From positions 18,956,822 to 19,020,821 of the forward strand of contig CAIIXF020000008.1 in assembly GCA_903813345.2 (NCBI GenBank): 64,000 bases of DNA, in the 5' to 3' direction. A model generated the notes under the pieces. It did not search any database. It was not told the DNA's origin and saw only the letters and a list, made by a program, of their open reading frames with translations. A program made the translations under genes and the position numbers. Numbering within the stretch: the first letter of the stretch is position 1; every line of letters starts with the position of its first letter. Positions 1 through 12,475 of the stretch are shown in pieces. The DNA comes from Owenia fusiformis. Taxonomy: Eukaryota; Annelida; Polychaeta; Sabellida; Oweniidae.

Positions 1-2420
1 CTGTATGATCCAGTTATTTTTATATCTTATTTTAATGTCATATTAAAGGGGGGGGGGTGGGGCGTTGTTTAATTGCTCGCGGGACATGGGTTTAGTTATG
101 GGGAAGAAATTTCTGTCTTATCAGGTGCTTATCAATTCCATTCTTGAATTGATTTATTTCTGTGGTGTCTATTACGGATTAGGGAAGATTGTTCCACGTA
201 AGAGGTACCTGCGCTACCGCTGAGCTACACGGGTGGACTATTTTATGTGTCGTGTCTGTGTTTAATTTATGTGTCATTTCCTGCCCAAAACAGGACTAGT
301 ACAAATTTCATATGGCGAGAACTAATAATTTTTAGTAGTCACTCTTGGCAAGTATGAGCTGAAAACGAAATCGTAGACTGTCTAAGTTCTAGAGGACCTA
401 CCCGTTTGAGTACGTTCGATGAAGTTTGTAAATAGATCCCAAACGGTTCTTAGTACGTCCAGTCCGTTCGTACACAGTTGAAGCCCGTTTTCGAGAACGT
501 AGTGAGAACTAGTTTGGTGTGATAGTAGGGTTAGATAAATTATATACCTTTGCTTGGTGAACTTTTCTTATATGCATAGTGCATACTCACATTACATGCA
601 TTAAAAGTGAGTAGGTTGAAGACAAATTAACCTTCATATTAAAAGTGCACAAAAAGTAGAAGTATTTGTGTATACATGTAGTTATTTGTCTTGAAAAATG
701 AAATGAGTGATGTAACTTGTACTTGTCTTTGTATAGGCCTATGTAAATAGACACTGAAATGTTAATAAACTTTGTTCAAAGGAAACCAATATTAATGTTA
801 TATTATTTCTACAATTTTTATGATTAAGAGACATCTTCCAAGTAAAACATTTGAAACTGGTTTTATAATATAAAAATGCATTAACTGTTGAGTGATTCTA
901 CACACCCTCCAAGTAAATTGATTAAAAGTTGTATTTTACAATTCCTGATTGTAAGTCCATTACAAAATGATATAAAGAAGTTATTCACCAGGAAGAATTT
1001 GATATTGGGAATATCACAAGGATTATATCAACCGAGGGATATTCCTCATATTATCCCGAAAGGTGAATAACAAACTTATACCCTGGTCAAGAGCAATGTC
1101 TACCAAAAGTCCTGTGTTGAATGAAAGAAAAAAATTGCACTTGATTCATTTTTGAAAAATAGAAAAAATGTAAGGGGGGGGGGGTAATAACGTGTATATA
1201 AGACATGATAAGACATGCTACTTGAATTTATTCTTATGACTCCAAATTTTCCCATTTTTCATTCTCCAGAGATATAATATCCAGTTTCTTACTGGGGTAC
1301 TGAGTTTAGTTTTTTCAAATACACGAGTTCTTGTGAATTTGTTCCATCGCAAAGACATATAAATCCCCCTCCATCCACTTCACATTTTTTCTGAGCAAGC
1401 AGAAGTTTTTAAACATAGGCCAAGGGAAAAGTAATAGTAAGCTGTATGTAGAAGAGACAGGTCCACAAGTAAGATTGAAAATTTTTCAAATTTTTTTAGT
1501 CTTGGCACTAGTTCTCCTTACTGGTATCAAATTGTATTTCCAAATCTCTCCAAAATCTTCTTCAAAGTGTTTTTCAAACTTATATCATTGTTTTTTTCAA
1601 ATCTTTATCTAAAAACTACATATAATACTGCATTTAAAACAACAACTATGGATACCTGCAATTGCCTGGCACGAGCTGAAACTGATTGTCACTGGTGGAG
1701 GTCAGGGAGGTCAGCAGTGACCAATCAGATCACTTGTTTACTAATGAACTTGCCAAGCAATTGTAGGTTTTCAGAAATTCTCTCTTTTAGACAGCATTAT
1801 TCACTCTATATCATCTGACTGAGTTTCAATCTTAGGTAAGAGCTACAAACTATCAATTTTCTATCAACTCCCCATGACTTTTTGAAAATAATACACTTAA
1901 ATATTGTTGAAATCTCCATCTTAACAAGTGGTCTAAGTAAGAGTTGTCTCTTCTATATACGGCTTACTATTACTTTACCCTTGGCCTATGGAGTTAAAGG
2001 TGTCCAAAATTTCAGCAAGGTGTCAGTCACTCATGTTAACCTTAGCTTAGGTTCCCAAGTTGACAGGCATGTACTTACCACTTCTTTCTCGTATTTTTTT
2101 GGACGATTCAACATAATTTTCAATTCATATTCTGAACCAAATTTCTCATCATGATATTAAATGGGCAAAACAGTGCAGTGTAAAAAGTTTTGAAAAAATC
2201 AACATGGCGGGAGAATCAAATGAAATTCTTGGAATTGACGTTCACGTGTCATCGCGTCATTGAAATTACTAGATTTATCTGAGATTTATCGAGCCTCTGA
2301 ATAACCAAACATTGGAATACTCACTTTCTTAATCACTCTTTCGCTCATTTTAGATGAGAACAGGTAGTTAAATGCAGCATTTTTCAAAAATAGCAGACGA
2401 AGCAAATATTTTCGTACCGG
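1..2420. other. Upstream intergenic DNA, no gene seen
   Basis: AT-rich DNA with poly-G tracts (47-62 and 1176-1184) and a tRNA-like fragment. Reading frames here are short, lack recognisable domains and have no splice context. Confidence 0.5.
182..236 (-). repeat. tRNA-derived SINE head or tRNA fragment
   Basis: On the minus strand TGTAGCTCAGCGGTAGCGCA matches a tRNA D-arm with a good A box (TAGCTCAGCGG). No anticodon stem or T-arm/B box follows, so it is not a working tRNA; most likely a truncated SINE 5' end. Confidence 0.4.
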
Positions 2421-2424
2421 GTAC

Positions 2425-2455
2425 CCGGAAGTTACGTAGAAACTGCGCATGCGCA
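2425..2455 (+). promoter_or_regulatory. OTUB1: OTUB1 proximal promoter: ETS and NRF1 sites
   Basis: CCGGAAGT (2425-2432) is a consensus ETS/GABP site and TGCGCATGCGCA (2444-2455) is a perfect palindromic NRF1 site, 14 bp before the ATG. This pair is typical of TATA-less housekeeping promoters. A CACGTG E-box lies upstream at 2243-2248. Confidence 0.75.
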
Positions 2456-2468
2456 ACGTACAACAACA

Positions 2469-5400
2469 ATGGCAGAGGAAAAAGAAAATTTTGCATACGA
2501 TCCCGGTAAGAAAATGCTGAATATCTTGGATACCATATTGCTGATGACTGAAGATATAGCTTCTATGTAATCTGCGAAATAGAGAGATAAGATTGAAAAT
2601 AGTTTGAGAGTGATGCAATGTCCTGGTAACTATCAGTATCAATTCATCAAATTATTTTCAATAATTTTCATGAAAATAGATTTATAATATTTTTTCTGCA
2701 GAGCTCTGCAGGGCATGACTGTCTGAAGTTTAAGCTTACCTCTTTCAACTGCTTACTGATCTGATAGAACAGACTTTGATCGCCCCATAGGTCACTAGAG
2801 AATTGTGATGGATGAGACTGAAATCATCTGTTGAAAGCCCATGTTACTTCACACCTCCAAATGTTCCCTACTTACTTCGGTCCAAAGCCTTCTCTATATT
2901 CCGGCTTTGAGGAGGAAGATTGAGCTGCCTTAGTATTATAAATATTGTAAATCATTGTGTCACACGCACAGTAAATATGGCATAATAATATGAAATATAC
3001 CTTTATGTATAGATTTGAAGAACATCAGCTCACATCCCCGTCTGAATCTATTGTTATATTTGATTTCAAAACTGCGAGAATAATTTCAAATTTTATTCAC
3101 GTCCAGAACTGGAAGCCATTTTTAGCTACAGCGAGAAAATTTCACCATGTGTCAAACTCCGAAATGAAAATTTGAAATATCTAAATCCAGACAAGCAACG
3201 CTTCAACCTAAATATGATTAATATTCTTAAAAATATTTATAAAATTTATTAAAAATGAGTTCTAGGTGCATGTAGCACCTTTTCTAGAGTATATACAAAA
3301 TCAATGAAGTTTCGTCTAGCTGTAAGCTAGAGACTCGAGTAATTCCCTACACGGTTAATGGGAAGTTCTCCATACATATACTAAATACTCCAGGTTTGGC
3401 ATTTTGAATCAGTAAAAAACGGGCTCCGCCATGAGATGTTGTTATTCACTGACGTACATTACAACTGGCAATAAATTCATAATCCGTACTATCTAGACTT
3501 CAAGATGTCCCTACAGTCCTACTAGGGACATCTCGCATACCATTGAATAGATTGTCGCAGAAATCGGCACTCATAAATGTTAAAATTATGATGTAAGTTG
3601 GAGACCTACCCTTTTCACCAGCCCACTTCTTTCCTGTCTCATTTATACAGTTGAAATTGTAATTCTTAAGTTCTTAATTATCGTATTTATCTCCTAATTA
3701 CTCATGAAATACCAAATTACTTCACTAAAAACGTAGCAGAGTGATTTCGGAGCTTTCAAAGATAGGGTAGGTGCATAGTTTATTTGCAGTTTGCTGCTGC
3801 GTCATTATAAATATATGTATGCGTAATGGCCATGATATCATGGCCATTGGGAAAGGCTAGTACTATCGGAAAGTTTATACTTACAGTGCTGATATAAAAT
3901 AATAGAGGGTGAGTTTTCAAAATAAACAGAGTGCTCCTACCAAAATGAATTTGCCTACATACCCCTGAGACTCTTATCTGATAAATAGAATGCACAAATA
4001 AAACAAAAGTTTTGCTATTATTGGTGAAAAGTTCTCTTAAAATTTCGAAGTGATTTTACCTGTTAATTCTGTCATTGGTTCGCCATTTTGGCGGAAAATA
4101 CACTGAAGCGCAAACTCCATGAAACGAAACGAAATCACTAGAAAAAACCATGGCACACATTGTGCGCATGTGCAACAAAGTTTAAACCAATCAGATTATT
4201 AGATTTTTTGCGCACATGTATTATTTTCTTCTGAGCACTTGCCATAAAAGCTATCCACAATAAACAAACCTGGCAGAGACTACCCTTACTTCATTTTAGC
4301 GAAATTTCAGCCCAAACTTGTGACAAATGCATTATGCATACGCTGGTATGAAGCCTTGGAGACACTCATTTTGGTAAATATGATTTATGGTGTGTACTTT
4401 TCTGCAGTTTGTCGGAGTTTGGGACATTAATGTTAGAATTCAAGAAAATATGCCTATTATACGACTTATCAATTATTTTGTATCAGCACTATATATCCCG
4501 TTCCCCTGTTCTATGTTTTGAATTTTTAAGTTATGGAATAAGACCAAATCTTGCGATTTAAAATCTGAAACGGGAAAATTGTTCAAAATGGCAGCATTTG
4601 AATTTGTAATTACGACATCCTTTGATTGGCCTATTCACTCACGACAGACGGAGCGAGTTTCAAAAGCAATATTTCCGATTTGGTTCATTATTTGACCGAT
4701 AAAGCCAGTTTGAGGAGAGAAAAAATTAAATTTTTCCTTGAAGTGTTATGTTAATGTTTTAGGCATGCCAGGAGAATCATGTAAACAAAACAAGTCAAAA
4801 ATAATTTTTTAATTTACCCTATTTTTCTTTTTTTCAAGCTTCTTTCCGCACTTGTAGTGTAACCTATAGATAATAGTGGTGCAACTCGAATGCCAGTACT
4901 CGCCACTCACTCGTTGAACCTGTCAAAGATAGTTACTCGAGTACGTTTTTTCAAACTCGAGTAGGCATGTTTTATTATGAAGTGTTTTAAACCCCGGGAA
5001 TGATGATTTTTTTGTATGCAATGAACGAAATAAAGTATCGATTCCGGAAACAAAATGAAAATATTTAAAAACAAACAAACAAACACAATTGTGGCATGAA
5101 TAACTACATTTATTCTCACTAAATTGATACAAACTATATATAACATCAATCACGCGGTAGTATCTCTTCGGGACGTATCGAAACCACTCCGTCCCGAAAA
5201 ACCGTTAATTTGAATTTAAAACCTACCCCAGTGTTTGAAAATCAAGGATTGTGAGTCTCACACTTCACCGTTTTTCTTCAAACTTGTTCCGTACAAAGCT
5301 TCAAAGAAATACCTTTCAGTCGATACATTGTTTTCGTGTACAAAGTACCTCGTTTTAGCGGCGTTTTGGTCCCCAGCTACGAGATAAAGCAAATTTTCAT

Positions 5401-8400
5401 AACTTTCAACTGTAAGTCAAGTTATCTCGCCAGTCTTTTACCCATTCTCGCTCATAATTTCAGAATGGACTCCCATTACAACCTTCCATCGCTACGTTTT
5501 GATTTTTGGGCATCAAACGCAGCAGTTTCTAAATCATCCACACATCTCTTAAAAGTTGACTAATACGTCCCGTCACCTTCCACTACGCCCCGCCGAGTCT
5601 ATGACTACAAACGTGGAGTTGATACGTTTCTTCAGGTTCAACAAAGTTATAGGTTAGGGTTGTCCAAATCTGCAAAATTTTCCAAAAATCTGTCATCTGA
5701 TAGATTCTAGTTACCAATTGACTCTTGGTACAAATATTTCCACTCTAGACCCCTGGGAAATTTTGCCACGCGTCTCACTTGAAGTTTTGTTAATTTTGAC
5801 AAATATGCCGTTTTCATAAATGGTTTATAACTCAAAATTAAACTGTTGTATTTCAGGAATATGTATTTTTTCTTCATCATGTATGATTTTCAATAACCCT
5901 ACAGGCACCACTTTTTTTAGCTAAATCCATCGGGAAACTTTGCCACGCTTAATTTCAAAATAACGGAGATGTTATCAAAATTGAGCAATATTGGCACAAA
6001 AACGTTTCTAGATTCATATAAAGAATGCATCAAAATACAACACTAATTGGTATATAAACAACATCTACTGACTTGGTCTGATAATGTAATATAAAGATTT
6101 TAACTGTTGTGTGTCAACCTTTCTTCTGTATGATTCCATTGGATTATATTATGAAACGTGTACCATATAAAATGATACATGTTTCTAACGTTATGCTGAA
6201 AATAATATAATTGACATCACCCGTCCTTTCGCATTTTAACATTTTTTCAAGGATAGGGCACTTTAAACGTTTCTTAAAAATATTTTCAATTGTTCAGTAA
6301 TTAAAATCTTTATATTGCAATATCGGGAAATCTAAATTTTAGGGAGATTTTGGACCACCCTATTATAGGTATATTGAAAATGGACAAGAATGGGTAAATC
6401 TTAAAACACAATCCAATTGGTAATTAAGAATCGACAATGGCAACCTCCAAACGGACACATCGATGGACAAATTGTTTTAGAATGCAACTCTACGTGTATA
6501 GTGATAGACTCGGCGGGGCGTAGTGGAAGATGACGGGACGTATTGGTCAAATTTGAAGAGATGTGTGGATGATTTAGAAACTGCTGCGTTTGATGCCCAA
6601 AAATCAAGACGTAGCGATGAAAGGTTGTAATGGGAGTCCATTCTGAAATTATGGGCGAGAATGGGTAAAAGACTGGCGAGATAACTTGACTTACAGTTGA
6701 AAGTTATGAAAATTTGCTTTATCTCACAGCTGGGGACCAAAACGCCGCTAAAACGAGGTACTTTGTACACGAAAACAATGTATCGACTGAAAGGTATTTC
6801 TGTGAAGCTTTGTACGGAACAAGTTTGAAGAAAAACGGTGAAGTGTGAGACTCACAATCCTTGATTTTCAAACACTGGGGTAGGTTTTAAATTCAAATTA
6901 ACAGTTTTTCAGGACGGAGTGGTTTCGATACGTCCCGAAGAGATACTACCGCGTGTCAATAACATATAGAAGAAACGAAGAAATTGTATCTATTTGGTCT
7001 TCAAACAGTTGACTAGGTGAGTTTTTTATTTTTTTTAATTTTTCCCTCATTTTTGCGAGTGGTACTCGATTACAGTGGCATTTTCACACTTTCTACTCGA
7101 GTAGCATTTTTCTTGCGAGTTGCACCACTAATAGATAACATGGTGGGGGGGGGGCTTCTGTTCACTATGCTACATCACCATCCTCCTTTGGTGAAAGTCT
7201 ATAGGTTACATGTATCAGCTGCTTCTGTGTTGATTAGGACTTGCCTTTATCCTTGAGTCAACATATTTTACTGAGAAATCAAAATGGCTGTTTGAACTAC
7301 CATTCCAATCTATTCCTCACAATCTGAAATACAATATCTCACAAAAGATTCATGATATGTTATAAATTGGTGAAGTTATAATGGATTCAAAGTGCAATAA
7401 TGCGTGAAAAATGTTTAAATTCTCCCAAATGATAAAACCATTCTTAAAGAAAAATAATGTATTGTAAAAATCTTTTGTTTTCCTGAAATAAAGTATGCAC
7501 TTTGGGGATTTTTGAAAATAAACATGAAAAGAAATGACATAAGCCAGAACATAGGCTTTCAACAGAAGGGTATGTAACTCTGTTCTGAGAACTGCCATGC
7601 TTCCCTTTTTTTATAATATTTCAAAGAGTTTTAGAAAAATGATTTTAGTATCATCTTCTCACTCGAATGTCCACTCGGGGACAAAAACAAGAACTGAATG
7701 ACACAGAAGCAGCTAATAACTAATAGACTATGGTAAACCAAATATTACATCAAAATGAGCAGTGCCATGCTTCCCTTTTTTTGATAATATTTCAAACAGT
7801 TTTAGAACAATGTTAATGATTTTAGTATCATCTTCTCACTCGAATGTCCACTCGAGGACAAAAACAAGAACTGAATGTCACAGAAGCAGCTAATAACTAA
7901 TAGACTATGGTAAACCAAATATTACATCAAAATGAGCAGTGCCATGCTTCCTTTTTTTGATAATATTTCAAACAGTTTTAGAAAAATGTTAATGATTTTA
8001 GTATCATCTTTGCACTCAAATGTCCACTCGGGGACAAAAACAAGAACTGAATGACACAAAAGCAGCTAATATCTAATAGACTATCATAAACGGAGAATGG
8101 AGGTGTAGGGAACATTTGGAGATATAAAGTAAGCAGCTGATTTCAGTATTTCAGTTTCGAATTCAGCCATCACAATTCTCTCTAGCAGCCTAAAGAGGGC
8201 AAGCAAACACTGCTCTTGAAACCAGTTAGGCAGCCTTTGAAAGAGGTTATATGAAGTGTTCCAGTTTTTTCGCAATTTCTAATCCCCAAAAAAGACACAA
8301 AATGCACAAGCAGATAGAAAAGTTCAGAAAAGTCTTACTGTACATTCACGGGGGTGGACCTGGAAGCTGACAAGGATGGATGTGGGGGGGGGGGTGCAAA

Positions 8401-11400
8401 AAAGATGTTGGTGTTTTGGATCTATTCTTTTCCAAAAATTGGGTTGATTTTCTAAATAAGGTCATATCGATACCCATCTTTTTCATAATGAGGCCTGTTT
8501 TTGGTCTAAACTCTCCAGTTGTTATCTCACCATCTCAAATGATTGGCGCTTGGCATCTGTAACAAATGTCAGGTGGTGACAGTTTGCAAGTTAATGCTAA
8601 ATGCAATCTTTGTCATTTCAGAAGTGAACTATGATGAAGCGACTCTTGCCCAGCAAAAGAAGATTGAACAACAAGTAAGCATTTATTTCCTTAATTAGTA
8701 GTACATGCTGCATGCTTGCCAAACTACAAGTAAGCATTAATTTTATTTAATTACAGTTTTGGTGATTAAAAGACACATACCTGTGATATATACAATTTTT
8801 TATACATGTCACCTAATAGGGGGAATGCCCTTAGAATTTAAAGAACAGATTTAACTACATATATATATATTATATTATATGTATATATTATTGTAATTAT
8901 AATATAATAATAATAATGTAAATAACTAATGTCACGTTTGGATTGCATCTTTTTTCAGATTGTGACAGAGCAGTCACTAATGTCACATTCTGTTGCATAT
9001 TTATTTCAGATTGTGACAGAGCAGTCACTAACGTCACATTCTGTTGCATCTTTCTTTCAGATTGTGACAGAGCAGTCACTAATCAGTGAACGTGTTGACT
9101 TCTCAGAGCTAGAAGATGAATATGCTAAAGATGAAGTGTTTCAGCTAAAAATCAAGGTAATCAAAAGAGATAACTAATACCTAAGACTTATATTTGTTAG
9201 TCTCAGCTGTTACTATATTTTTTTTTTCAGCCTTATTATACAGATTTGTTAGCATGCAATTTTTCACGCTCTAAAATTTAAGTGTGTAGGGCTAAGATTA
9301 TCTTTTGAAATTGGAAGAGAGATAATTTTAGAATTGATACAATTTCATTTGTCGTGTCCCTTAATGCGTGTACCTGCTTGAGATTAGTCTTTGAAATTGT
9401 ATAATAAATTATTGAAAATTAGTATAATTACTGAAATTGTATAATAAATTATTGAAAATTAGTATAATTACTGAAAATGGCAACCTTGTCGAATAGGCAA
9501 ATGCCTTTTGAGTTCCACATTTTTTCAGCACAATTTTTCAATAATATACGAATGACTTGTTGAATTTGAATTTCTTAAAATAGTAAAATAAGATGATGAG
9601 TTTTTCAGGATAGAACTAAAAATAGGTGCAGCAACTATCAGAGTTCATATTTTTGTTTGCATACATTTTATCTACATGCTTCACAATTTGGCTTGCTGTC
9701 TTATATTTAACACTTATTGTATATATTTTTCAGGATTTGAAGTCTAAATATGCATGTATGCGGAAAATAAGAGGGGATGGCAACTGTTTCTATAGGGCAT
9801 TTGGGTTTGCTTACATGGAAAAACTTCTGTCTGACCCAACAGAGTTTAAAAGGTACTGATAAAGTCTATATTAACTTAACTGGACATCTTTGAATAAACA
9901 CATACCTGCTTCACCTTTCCAAAAGAAACACCAAGACTCATACCATTTCCTTAAAAACTTTAAATATCATATCTCATTAAATAAACCAACCCATTCAATA
10001 TCAATAACAGTCATAGCTCTGCTAGACTTTGGTTGAAACTATGAGTAAAGATTATGAAATATGAATAAAGTAAATAAAACATATAAGCACACCCTGCCTC
10101 TTCATTCTAAATGGGTAGTGACATCCTGAAACTCACATATTGCATGTAGCCAATCTATAAAAGCATTGTATGGTACTGTATCAAGTAACGTACATGTACC
10201 ATGATTTCATAGTGTGAATCGAGGGTGTATGCCGGTGAAATGATACTTTAGAAATGAAATTTTCTGCAATGTTATACTTTACCATGGCTTTCTCTTGAAG
10301 TCCATGGCTCTATACATGAACATTAAGTTACAGTTTATAAACCCTGTTTCAGATTTCAAGCTGTTGCTAGGCAGAGCAAGGATGACCTTGTAGCTCTAGG
10401 ATTCCAACAATTTACAATAGAAGATTTCCATGATACTGTAAGAACATCAAATAAACTGATTTATCAGATTTATCAGGAAAATGGTGAATTTGATGAAGAT
10501 ATAATAATATATTTAGTTAATTATATAGTTAGTAAATTGTTAAGCCAGGAAAAAATTCTAGTTTTATTGATGAAATTAGCAAAGAGGTTTATCAAGTTGA
10601 TTTACAACACAAAATAGCAATGCAAATTAATTAAGATGACCCCATGAACCCAGATCTTTTTATGTTTTCAGTTTATGGAAGTAATTGATAAAGTTGAACA
10701 GAATTGTTCATTAGAAGATCTGCTTCAAGTATTCAATGACCAAGTTTACTCTGACTACCTTGTGGTTTATCTTAGGTAAGTAAAGCTACAAATAAGAATT
10801 AATTTATGGAGTGTTTTCTTTGTCTCATTCATTTTTTTCTTTTTTTATGTTCATAAAAGGTAGGATATGTAAATCTATGATTGTCTCTTGACAGAAACTT
10901 GCCAATAACGCAAATGCGAGTAGGTAGTTACCAGTTTCACCACCAGGTGGCTCGCTCGGGTCAGATAGCATGGCGGGTATAGTAGAAAGTTCCCTTTAAC
11001 TTAAATTACATCTGTTTTAGTGGTTCAATTTTTTTATAACCCTTATGCATCGAATAGTTATGCAAATTGAAATATGTCCAGTAAAAAAAATGTTATCTGT
11101 CCAATACAAGAAAAGATATTTCACTTTTTGTGATTTTCTAATATGGGGTCTATGGGGAATCAACCTGAACTAGAAGTCACATTTTCAAAAAAATTAAAGT
11201 TTCAAAGGTGATAAACAATTTTCGAAACCATATTTCTAGATGTACTTTTACATGTAGATTTCAAATATGACATCACTTTGACTGAATTTTGAATGTTTAA
11301 TGATGTAAATCAAGATCATTTCTACTCGCATCTAGGCTATTAGATACATAGATTTGCAATGATCCAGTGACTCTCAATGGCTCCTTAGGCTCGCTTGTTC

Positions 11401-12223
11401 TGCTGATTCAAGAGACTTTGAAATAAATTATTTATATTTCAAAATATTACAGTAATCTAGATTTTAAATTCAGGAAAATTCACCAATGATCTGAATGTCG
11501 CTTCTGATAAATATTACTACATAACAAAATTCAACATATTTACAGCAATTTGTATGTTAGCTGGTTCTCTAGTATCTTGCCCTTCCTCTACTCTATCTGA
11601 TCTCCATTGCTACTTAATTTGAGAGGATGATTCATTGAAGCAGTTTTAATCATGATGAACCTTCTGACTTTCAGGTTACTAGTGTCAGGGTATTTACAAA
11701 AAGAGAAAGATTTCTTCATCAATTTTATGGAAGGTGGCCAGTCTGTGAAAGAATTTTGCAATCATGTGAGTAATATTTTATACTAGTCTTTACTTGGAAT
11801 ATTTGAATGCTAAATGTATCTCACAGTGTAGAACTCATTAGCTCAGTATTAAAACAGCTCTGTGTTATATCAACTCAAATTCAATTGATGTTGGAATTTA
11901 TACCATACCTATCTTAGTACTATATCCATTTGTTAGTTAAAAAGGGTAATTGTTGTGGAACGATTACACTCCTTACATTATCCTCTAAACTCAATATTAC
12001 TCAATTTTGCCATCTTCAATTTCAGGAGGTTGAGCCAATGTCAAAGGAGAGTGACCACATACACATTATAGCACTGACATCTGCAATAGATGTTCCTGTG
12101 CGCATAGAATACATGGACAGAGGAGGTGATAATGTTAATGCACATGACTTTCCTGAGGGTTCTAGTCCCAAAGTTACTTTAATATACAGGCCTGGACACT
12201 ATGATATTCTCTATACCCTATAG
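2469..12223 (+). CDS. OTUB1: Otubain-1 deubiquitinase (8 exons)
   Basis: OTU-family cysteine protease that removes K48-linked ubiquitin and, in known relatives, also blocks E2~ubiquitin enzymes; cytosolic/nuclear. Exons: 2469-2505, 8622-8674, 9061-9156, 9734-9852, 10353-10437, 10672-10775, 11675-11765, 12026-12223; all phases match, giving 260 aa (human OTUB1 271). The catalytic block GDGNCFYRAF places Asp77 and Cys80; RPGHYDIL near the C terminus supplies His253 and Asp255. The N-terminal helix segment (YDEATLAQQKKIEQQ, residues 16-30) is OTUB1-like and argues against the shorter OTUB2. The start ATG follows an ETS/NRF1 promoter by only 14 bp. Oddities: exon 3 is preceded by two extra in-frame acceptor copies, and the last two codons plus stop appear to come from a minisatellite. 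Intron 1 is 6.1 kb and transposon-filled. Confidence 0.95.
3503..3533. repeat. 11-bp inverted repeat (hairpin)
   Basis: AGATGTCCCTA and TAGGGACATCT with a 9-nt loop in OTUB1 intron 1. Confidence 0.75.
4874..7130. mobile_element. hAT-type non-autonomous element, 8-bp target duplication
   Basis: Ends TAGTGGTGCAACTCG (4874-4888) and its reverse complement (7116-7130), flanked by the perfect 8-bp repeat ATAGATAA (4866-4873 and 7131-7138), the hallmark of hAT insertion. Without the foldback element inside it, it was only about 450 bp: a MITE. A second inverted block containing ACTCGAGTA lies inside each end. Confidence 0.85.
5151..6955. mobile_element. Foldback element with 471-bp inverted arms
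   Basis: Arms 5151-5621 and 6485-6955 are near-identical inverted copies beginning CACGCGGTAGTATCTCTTCG. The flanks carry a 5-bp direct repeat TCAAT (5146-5150, 6956-6960). The 860-bp loop has no transposase frame. It lies inside the hAT element and is therefore the younger insertion. The parallel reading frames on both arms are products of the inverted repeat. Confidence 0.85.
7594..8092 (+). repeat. Tandem repeat, 3 copies of about 173 bp
   Basis: Copies start at 7594, 7764 and 7941 with GCCATGCTTCC and share TCCACTCGGGGACAAAAACA and TCACAGAAGCAGC-like segments. It lies in OTUB1 intron 1; no function visible. Confidence 0.85.
8518..8606 (+). mobile_element. MITE family 1 copy beside OTUB1 exon 2
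   Basis: Carries the family core CATCTGTAACAAATG and the 3' end AGGTGGTGACA-TTTGCA-GTTAATGC. It ends about 15 bp before the exon 2 acceptor at 8620-8621, so the branch-point region lies in or next to the MITE. Confidence 0.7.
8929..9060 (+). repeat. OTUB1: Tandem duplication of OTUB1 exon 3 acceptor, 51-bp unit
   Basis: Exon 3 begins at 9061. Its first 22 nt (from ATTGTGACAGAG) plus the 29 nt of intron before it are repeated upstream, giving acceptors at 8957-8958, 9008-9009 and 9059-9060, exactly 51 bp apart. Each has its own pyrimidine run and CAG. The extra copies are open in the OTUB1 frame and would add 17 or 34 residues (IVTEQSLMSHSVAYLFQ and a near copy). Confidence 0.9.
9391..9470 (+). 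repeat. Perfect 40-bp tandem duplication
   Basis: 9391-9430 is repeated at 9431-9470 with one difference; unit contains ATAATAAATTATTGAAAATT. In OTUB1 intron 3. Confidence 0.85.
10901..11343. mobile_element. MITE family 2, long copy (OTUB1 intron 6)
   Basis: Inverted ends containing AAATGCGAGTAGG and CTACTCGCATCTAGG. The inner block CATGTAGATTTCAAATATGA recurs in the shorter copy at 18729. Confidence 0.65.
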
Positions 12224-12475
12224 CCATATATGGCAAGGACCACTGTAGCCAATTAGCCATATATGGAAAGGAATACTATAGTCATATATGGCAAAGAGCA
12301 CTATATAGTCATATATGGCAAGAAGACTATAACAATATATGGAAGGAATACTATAGCCATATATGGCAAGGAGCACTATAGTCATATATGGCAAGGAGAA
12401 CTATATAGCCATGTATGAAGAGGAGCACTATAGCCATATATGGAAAGGAGAACACGAACCATATATGACCACTAT
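12216..12475 (+). repeat. Minisatellite, about 10 units of about 26 bp, at OTUB1 stop
   Basis: Consensus CTATAGCCATATATGGCAAG followed by GAGCA. The first CTATAG contains the OTUB1 stop codon (CTA TAG), so the array begins inside the coding end and runs into the 3'UTR. Confidence 0.85.

Noticed and set aside
182-236. A tRNA gene
   Set aside because: Only the D-arm half is present; no T-arm or acceptor pairing.
2286-2642. 118-aa minus-strand frame over OTUB1 exon 1
   Set aside because: Antisense to a supported exon and promoter; composition is Phe/Leu/Arg-rich without a domain.
5336-6770. Two similar protein frames at 5336-5563 and 6477-6770
   Set aside because: They are the two arms of the foldback element read in opposite directions.
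8084-8275. 63-aa minus-strand frame (LALFRLLERIVMAEFETEI)
   Set aside because: Looks protein-like and a related inverted stretch lies at 2790-2880, but no family was recognised and no exon context exists; probably an old repeat pair.
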